Origin: Plectonema cf. radiosum LEGE 06105
GTDB lineage: Bacteria; Cyanobacteriota; Cyanobacteriia; Cyanobacteriales; Nostocaceae
Length of the DNA stretch: 48,047 nt
Direction: 5' to 3'
Assembly: GCF_015207665.1 (NCBI RefSeq)
Contig: NZ_JADEWL010000045.1
Span: 1-48,047 of the forward strand
The position numbers and the translations under genes are program-made. Below the pieces are notes generated by a model. That model worked only from the letters and a program-made list of their open reading frames with translations, made no database searches and had not been told where the DNA came from. Below, piece by piece: positions 44,627 through 48,047 of this stretch. The stretch's first letter is position 1. Each line of letters opens with the position of its first letter.

Positions 44627-47038
44627 ATGAGTAAAATAGTGGTATTGAACTTATCGGGGGGTAACTTACAACAGGGATTTAAAAACGCGATCGCGCAAAT
44701 TTACGAATGCCAAGAAAACGTAAATAGTTTCCTGATTCAGTATACTGTTAGTTTACCTGCTGCACCGCAACTAAACGAACTTTATAGACGTTGGCAAATT
44801 TTGTATAACTTATTATATGATTCTTTAATTCCGGATTTGAATTGGCGACAGGAATGGGAATCGGGTGTAGAAATAGAAATAGAATCAGAAGATATTACAA
44901 ATATTTCATCGATTGAATTTAATAAATTATGCGACGAATTAAGAGATAAAATTAATATTTGGTTGAATTCGGGAAATTTTGTGAATATAGAGCAGAAAAT
45001 ACGTACAAAATTAAATCCCAGGGAAGAAATTCAAGTCATTATTCAAACAGATTTAGATGAACTGCGACGATTACCTTGGAACTTATGGGATTTTTTTGAT
45101 GATTATCCTGATGCAGTTTTATGTTTGAGTATGCCTCAATTTGAGCGATTGGAAACTAAAAATAAATCTGACAATCATCAAATCAGAATTTTAGCAATTT
45201 TAGGTAATAGCGAAAATATTGATATCCAAACAGATAAAAGAATATTAGAAAATTTACCAGGTGCAGAAACAACGTTTTTAGTAGAACCTCAACGTCAAGA
45301 ATTAGATTCGATGCTTTGGGATAAAAAAGGATGGGATATATTATTTTTTGCTGGACATAGTTCGAGTCAATTAAATGGAGAAACCGGACGGATTTGTATT
45401 AATCACCATGATAGTTTAACAATAGAGCAATTAAAAAATGGTTTAAGAGCAGCCATATCACGAGGGTTACGGTTAGCGATTTTCAATTCTTGCGATGGTT
45501 TGGGATTAGCAACTCAACTTGCTTCATTAAATATTCCCCAAATGATTGTAATGCGTGAACCAGTACCTGATTTAGTTGCTCAGAAATTTCTCAAATTCTT
45601 CTTAGGAGCTTTTTGTGAATCCAAATCCTTTTATTTAGCAGTACGAGAAGCTGGAGAGAGATTACAAGGTTTAGAAGCGGAATTTCCCTGTGCTAGTTGG
45701 TTGCCAGTAATTTGTCAAAATCCCACCGTAACACCTTTAGTTTGGTCAAATCCGCTTCAAAAACCCAAAAAATCGAATTATGCCAGATTATCCCCCCATA
45801 GAATTTTACCTGTAATTTTCACCATGAGTTTTGCGATCGCAACTGCAATTAGTGGAGCAAGATATTTAGGATTATTACAAAATTGGGAACTTGCAGCGTT
45901 TGATAGGATGATGGTAAGTCGTCCGGATGAAGGAAAAGACCAGCGGATTTTAATCGTCGAGATAACTGAAGCTGATGTACAATCACAAAATGCAGAAGAA
46001 AGAGGTGGTGCATCGCTTTCAGATAGAACATTCGCGCAACTGGTAAATAAGTTAGAAAAACACAATCCTCGCATCATCGGTTTAGATATCTATCGAGAGC
46101 ATCCCGTAAAAAAGGAATATACAGATTTAGCTGAATGGATGAAAACAAGTCCAAAATTTATTGCAGTTTGTCAGGTGAGTGAAGGGGATAAAAACCCCGG
46201 TGTTCCACCACCTCCAGGAGTTATGAATAAAAATTTAGGATTTAGTGATGTTGTAGTAGATGATGATATAATATTACGCCGACATTTATTAGCAATGGCT
46301 CCTATAGAACCTTGTAATACTGATAAATCCTTGAGTTTTCAACTTGCACAACGTTACTTAGCCCAATCCAATCTAGAACTAAAACTCAATCCTGAAGATA
46401 ACTCAAAACCAGGTAATAGTATATTTCCATATTTATTAGAAGATAACAGCGGTGGTTATAGTAAAATTGATAATCTAGGTTATCAGATAATGCTTAATTG
46501 GCGATCGACATCTGAAGTAGGAATGAGAGTTACCCTATCTGATGTACTCAACGATAAAGTTAAACCCGATTTAATTAAAGATAAAATAGTCATTATTGGT
46601 ACCACAGCAGAAAGTTTTAAAGATTATTGGCAGACACCTTATAAGGAGACTCCAGGGGTAATTATACACGCACAGATGGTGAGTCAACTGATTAGTGCTG
46701 TGCTTGATAATAGACCGTTATTATGGGTATGGTCAAAATGGAGTGAAGCATTGTGGATTTACTGTTGGTCAATTGTGGGAGGGTTACTTACTTGGAGATG
46801 TAAATCAGGATTGCATCTGGGATTAACTATAGGATTATCCGAAATTATATTATATTATCTTTGTTATGCTTTATTAATTCAAGGTGGTTGGATACCCTTG
46901 GTACCTTCCGTCTTAGCAATTATAGCTGGTAGCAGTAGCATTGCAGTATATACCCGATTTAAGTTAACATCTTCGGGAATTCTCAATAGCACCGACAGTA
47001 CAACTATACATACAAAATCCGTCTGGGTTGACTATTAA
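44627..47038 (+). CDS. CHAT-CHASE2 membrane sensor protein (full length)
   Basis: An 803-residue protein. Residues ~1-375 are a CHAT caspase-like domain with His244 (FFAGHSSS) and Cys289 (FNSCDG). A membrane segment at ~394-412 (RILPVIFTMSFAIATAISGA) leads to an extracytoplasmic CHASE2 sensor domain (~415-690: NWELAAFDRMMVSRPDEGKD, HNPRIIGLDIYREHPV, DKIVIIGTTAESFKDYWQTP). Three further membrane helices (~705-775) follow, with a short tail. Usually CHASE2 is attached to kinases or cyclases. Here the output would be a cytoplasmic protease-like domain in front of the sensor. It follows sigma-like and DUF1822 genes on the same strand after 454 bp. Proteolysis of a partner on stimulus is an attractive but untested model. 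Confidence 0.9.
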   Translation: MSKIVVLNLSGGNLQQGFKNAIAQIYECQENVNSFLIQYTVSLPAAPQLNELYRRWQILYNLLYDSLIPDLNWRQEWESGVEIEIESEDITNISSIEFNKLCDELRDKINIWLNSGNFVNIEQKIRTKLNPREEIQVIIQTDLDELRRLPWNLWDFFDDYPDAVLCLSMPQFERLETKNKSDNHQIRILAILGNSENIDIQTDKRILENLPGAETTFLVEPQRQELDSMLWDKKGWDILFFAGHSSSQLNGETGRICINHHDSLTIEQLKNGLRAAISRGLRLAIFNSCDGLGLATQLASLNIPQMIVMREPVPDLVAQKFLKFFLGAFCESKSFYLAVREAGERLQGLEAEFPCASWLPVICQNPTVTPLVWSNPLQKPKKSNYARLSPHRILPVIFTMSFAIATAISGARYLGLLQNWELAAFDRMMVSRPDEGKDQRILIVEITEADVQSQNAEERGGASLSDRTFAQLVNKLEKHNPRIIGLDIYREHPVKKEYTDLAEWMKTSPKFIAVCQVSEGDKNPGVPPPPGVMNKNLGFSDVVVDDDIILRRHLLAMAPIEPCNTDKSLSFQLAQRYLAQSNLELKLNPEDNSKPGNSIFPYLLEDNSGGYSKIDNLGYQIMLNWRSTSEVGMRVTLSDVLNDKVKPDLIKDKIVIIGTTAESFKDYWQTPYKETPGVIIHAQMVSQLISAVLDNRPLLWVWSKWSEALWIYCWSIVGGLLTWRCKSGLHLGLTIGLSEIILYYLCYALLIQGGWIPLVPSVLAIIAGSSSIAVYTRFKLTSSGILNSTDSTTIHTKSVWVDY

Positions 47039-47089
47039 AAGGAAGTTTAAAGGCTAAAATAAAAATGTAGAATTGAAAAATTTGAAATT

Positions 47090-47407
47090 ATGCAAATTAC
47101 AATTGATTTACCAGATAAACTCACACAGAAAGTTCAAGATAAATGGGGTGATTTATCTCAAAAAGTTCTTGATAAATTAGTTCTAGAAGCTTTTCTAGAG
47201 GGTTTGATTAATTGTGATGAATTTAGGGAAATTTTAGGTTTTGATAATGATATCTCTTTAAAAGATTTTTTATCAGCAAATATTCCCCTTCATAATTCAG
47301 GATTGTTGAATTTAGCAGGAAGTTGTGCGGATATAGATTTTACAGTTGATAATCTAGGTGTTTGTGATGAAATGGATGATGATTTAGTTGGGGTTTTTGA
47401 TGAGTGA
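47090..47407 (+). CDS. VapB-like antitoxin-type protein
   Basis: A 105-residue acidic protein. The N-terminus MQITIDLPDKLTQKVQDKWG and the helical EAFLEGLINCDEFREILGFD are typical of the small UPF0175/VapB-like antitoxins that are paired with PIN toxins in cyanobacteria. Its stop codon overlaps the start of the PIN gene by 8 bp (ATGAGTGA), the usual translational coupling of such pairs. It lies 51 bp after CHAT-CHASE2. The longer acidic C-terminus (CDEMDDDLVGVFDE) may contact the toxin. Confidence 0.72.
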   Translation: MQITIDLPDKLTQKVQDKWGDLSQKVLDKLVLEAFLEGLINCDEFREILGFDNDISLKDFLSANIPLHNSGLLNLAGSCADIDFTVDNLGVCDEMDDDLVGVFDE

Positions 47408-47654
47408 TTTTTCTCTAATTTATTTACTCGATACTAATGCTTGTATAGTGTATTTAAAGAACAAAAATTCTAGTATTAATCATCATTTTAATAGCATAGA
47501 ATCGAATAAAATTGTAGTTTGCTCTGTGGTTAAGGCTGAGTTATTTTATGGTTCTTCAAATCCTAGTAAGAAGTCGGGTTTTTTAGATAAATATGGCGTT
47601 GCATCAGACAATCTGACTAAAAACCCGACTTCTGGGACGAGCTTTTTGCAATAA
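47400..47654 (+). pseudogene. PIN-domain toxin (VapC-type), broken by a hairpin repeat
   Basis: The reading frame from the ATG at 47,400 gives SDFSLIYLLDTNACIVYLKN (PIN first acidic Asp in LLDTN) and VVCSVVKAELFYGS (second conserved acidic Glu). It then runs into a 65-bp inverted-repeat element and stops after ~84 residues. VapC toxins are ~130 residues, and the later acidic residues (typically DxxIAA) are missing, so the nuclease is inactive. A longer open frame starting at 47,388 is less likely than the overlap ATG. Confidence 0.7.
47569..47633. repeat. 65-bp hairpin repeat inserted in the PIN gene
   Basis: Left arm AGAAGTCGGGTTTTTTAG (47,569-47,586) and right arm CTAAAAACCCGACTTCT (47,617-47,633) are inverted copies differing by one T, separated by ~30 bp. 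This is a dispersed-repeat type of insertion that truncates the toxin. Confidence 0.85.
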
Positions 47655-47867
47655 ATACTTTTACAGCAAACCCTACTTATAAACGCAGAGGGACACAAAG
47701 TTAAACGCAGGGTGACGCAGAGTTTTTCATCATGCATTAAATAGTTCCAATATTAAGCGGAAAAAATCTGATTCAAAAACCTTGTAGAAACGCGATACCC
47801 TAGGTGTCTCTACATTTTCAATTCATAGCACGATTCAGCAATGCCTATGGTTTTAAAATCAAACAGG
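47655..47867. other. Intergenic, repeat-rich, no gene
   Basis: It contains CTCTGCG-type dispersed tracts (AAACGCAGAGGGACAC, GACGCAGAG) and the weak hairpin GTAGAAACGC...GTGTCTCTAC near 47,785-47,815. No open frame of protein character was found. The decayed 3' part of the PIN gene might have been here but is not recognisable. Confidence 0.5.
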
Positions 47868-47975
47868 CTAACAACCAACTTTGTTAAAATTATCTTTTTT
47901 TAGATTAGGCTTACCAGCGACAAAAAGTATATCACCATTTTCATCCATAACCCAACCAGTAGCTTCAACAATCTG
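47868..47975 (-). pseudogene. C-terminal scrap of a filamentous-haemagglutinin-type exoprotein
   Basis: The minus strand reads QIVEATGWVMDENGDILFVA then GKPNLKKDNFNKVGC to a TAG stop at 47,868-47,870. This resembles the end of cyanobacterial two-partner-secretion/haemagglutinin-like proteins (IVEAxGWxxDxxGxVxLxA). Upstream of it lies only low-complexity TTTGGATTTTGG sequence and GT-rich tract, so it is a decayed end. Confidence 0.45.
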
Positions 47976-48047
47976 ATTTTGGATTTTAGATTTTGGATTT
48001 TGGATTAATAATTGTGAATTATCCCCTTGTCCCCTTGTCCCCCCATC

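Larger units (their letters stand above)
39392..48047. mobile_element. nifE-interrupting excision element (left-hand portion, right end outside window)
   Basis: NifE-like protein sequence runs from the start codon to about residue 188 (ending GTAEP) and then stops matching the family. A serine recombinase gene starts ~60 bp further on, pointing into the element. The remaining two thirds of nifE is not in the window, so the element extends beyond the right edge and is at least 8.6 kb. Its visible cargo is the recombinase, a sigma-like/DUF1822/CHAT-CHASE2 cassette, a broken VapBC-type pair and a haemagglutinin-type scrap. nifE elements are known from heterocystous cyanobacteria. The precise crossover cannot be placed from one junction and lies between roughly 39,390 and 39,418. 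Confidence 0.83.

Noticed and set aside
1-48047. tRNA or rRNA genes
   Set aside because: No cloverleaf-like segment with T-loop GTTCGAATC-type sequence or rRNA-like region was recognised by eye; a tRNAscan run would decide.

Overview
The window comes from a heterocyst-forming (nitrogen-fixing, filamentous) cyanobacterium. The evidence is AT-rich DNA with many GCGATCGC (HIP1) sites, typical cyanobacterial CHAT, WD40, DUF1822 and CHASE2 proteins, heptamer tandem repeats, and above all two nif genes split by large DNA elements that carry XisF-type serine recombinases. About 1.1 kb of nif sequence (38.3-39.4 kb) holds the last ~85 codons of nifK and the first ~188 codons of nifE. Leftward, from about 38,295 to beyond base 1, lies a nifK-interrupting element of at least 38 kb. 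Its XisF-like recombinase starts only ~55 bp from the nifK junction. Rightward, from about 39,391 to beyond the window end, lies a nifE-interrupting element of at least 8.6 kb. Its own serine recombinase starts ~60 bp inside. In such organisms these elements are normally excised in differentiating heterocysts to restore the nif reading frames, so nearly everything in this window is element cargo carried by vegetative cells.

nifK-element cargo, left to right: gene scraps; a giant CHAT(caspase-like)-NB-ARC-WD40 protein; an Rpn/DUF4351-type protein between ~300-bp direct repeats; an AAA-like/TPR protein with one residual WD40 repeat; a triple tandem repeat and an internally deleted AAA relic (0-10.3 kb). 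Next is a minus-strand cluster of FHA-ferredoxin-reductase, a membrane [4Fe-4S] protein and a vanadium haloperoxidase (10.6-15.5 kb). Then come a transposase stub and a MITE-like element, an AraC-type regulator with a decayed receiver, a lipoprotein pair, glutaminase, a glutathione S-transferase and an excisionase-type HTH protein (15.7-21.9 kb). A two-gene biosynthetic unit follows, with a VioB/RebD-like synthase and an FAD monooxygenase (21.9-27.0 kb). After it lie a truncated CHAT-CHASE2 gene divergent from a sigma-like gene, a DUF1822 gene and a short exported protein cut by a MITE (27.3-31.4 kb). The right end has a second vanadium haloperoxidase and an RTX protein bracketed by inverted palindromic repeats, an HTH protein, a TPR-CHAT deletion relic and the recombinase (31.5-38.2 kb).

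nifE-element cargo: recombinase, a small antisense-overlapping ORF, then an apparently intact sigma-like / DUF1822 / CHAT-CHASE2 cassette (41.4-47.0 kb), followed by a VapB-like/VapC pair whose toxin is broken by a hairpin repeat, and a haemagglutinin-type C-terminal scrap.

The most interesting system is the cassette of a sigma-like protein, DUF1822 and a membrane-anchored caspase-like CHAT-CHASE2 protein. It appears once in each of the two independent excision elements, degraded in one and whole in the other. It suggests a transmembrane protease-transcription signalling or cell-fate module associated with programmed DNA elements. Second is a VioB/RebD-like pathway plus two haloperoxidases as secondary-metabolism cargo on a DNA element predicted to be removed from the nitrogen-fixing cell lineage. 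Function assignments come from reading motifs by eye. No database search was run.
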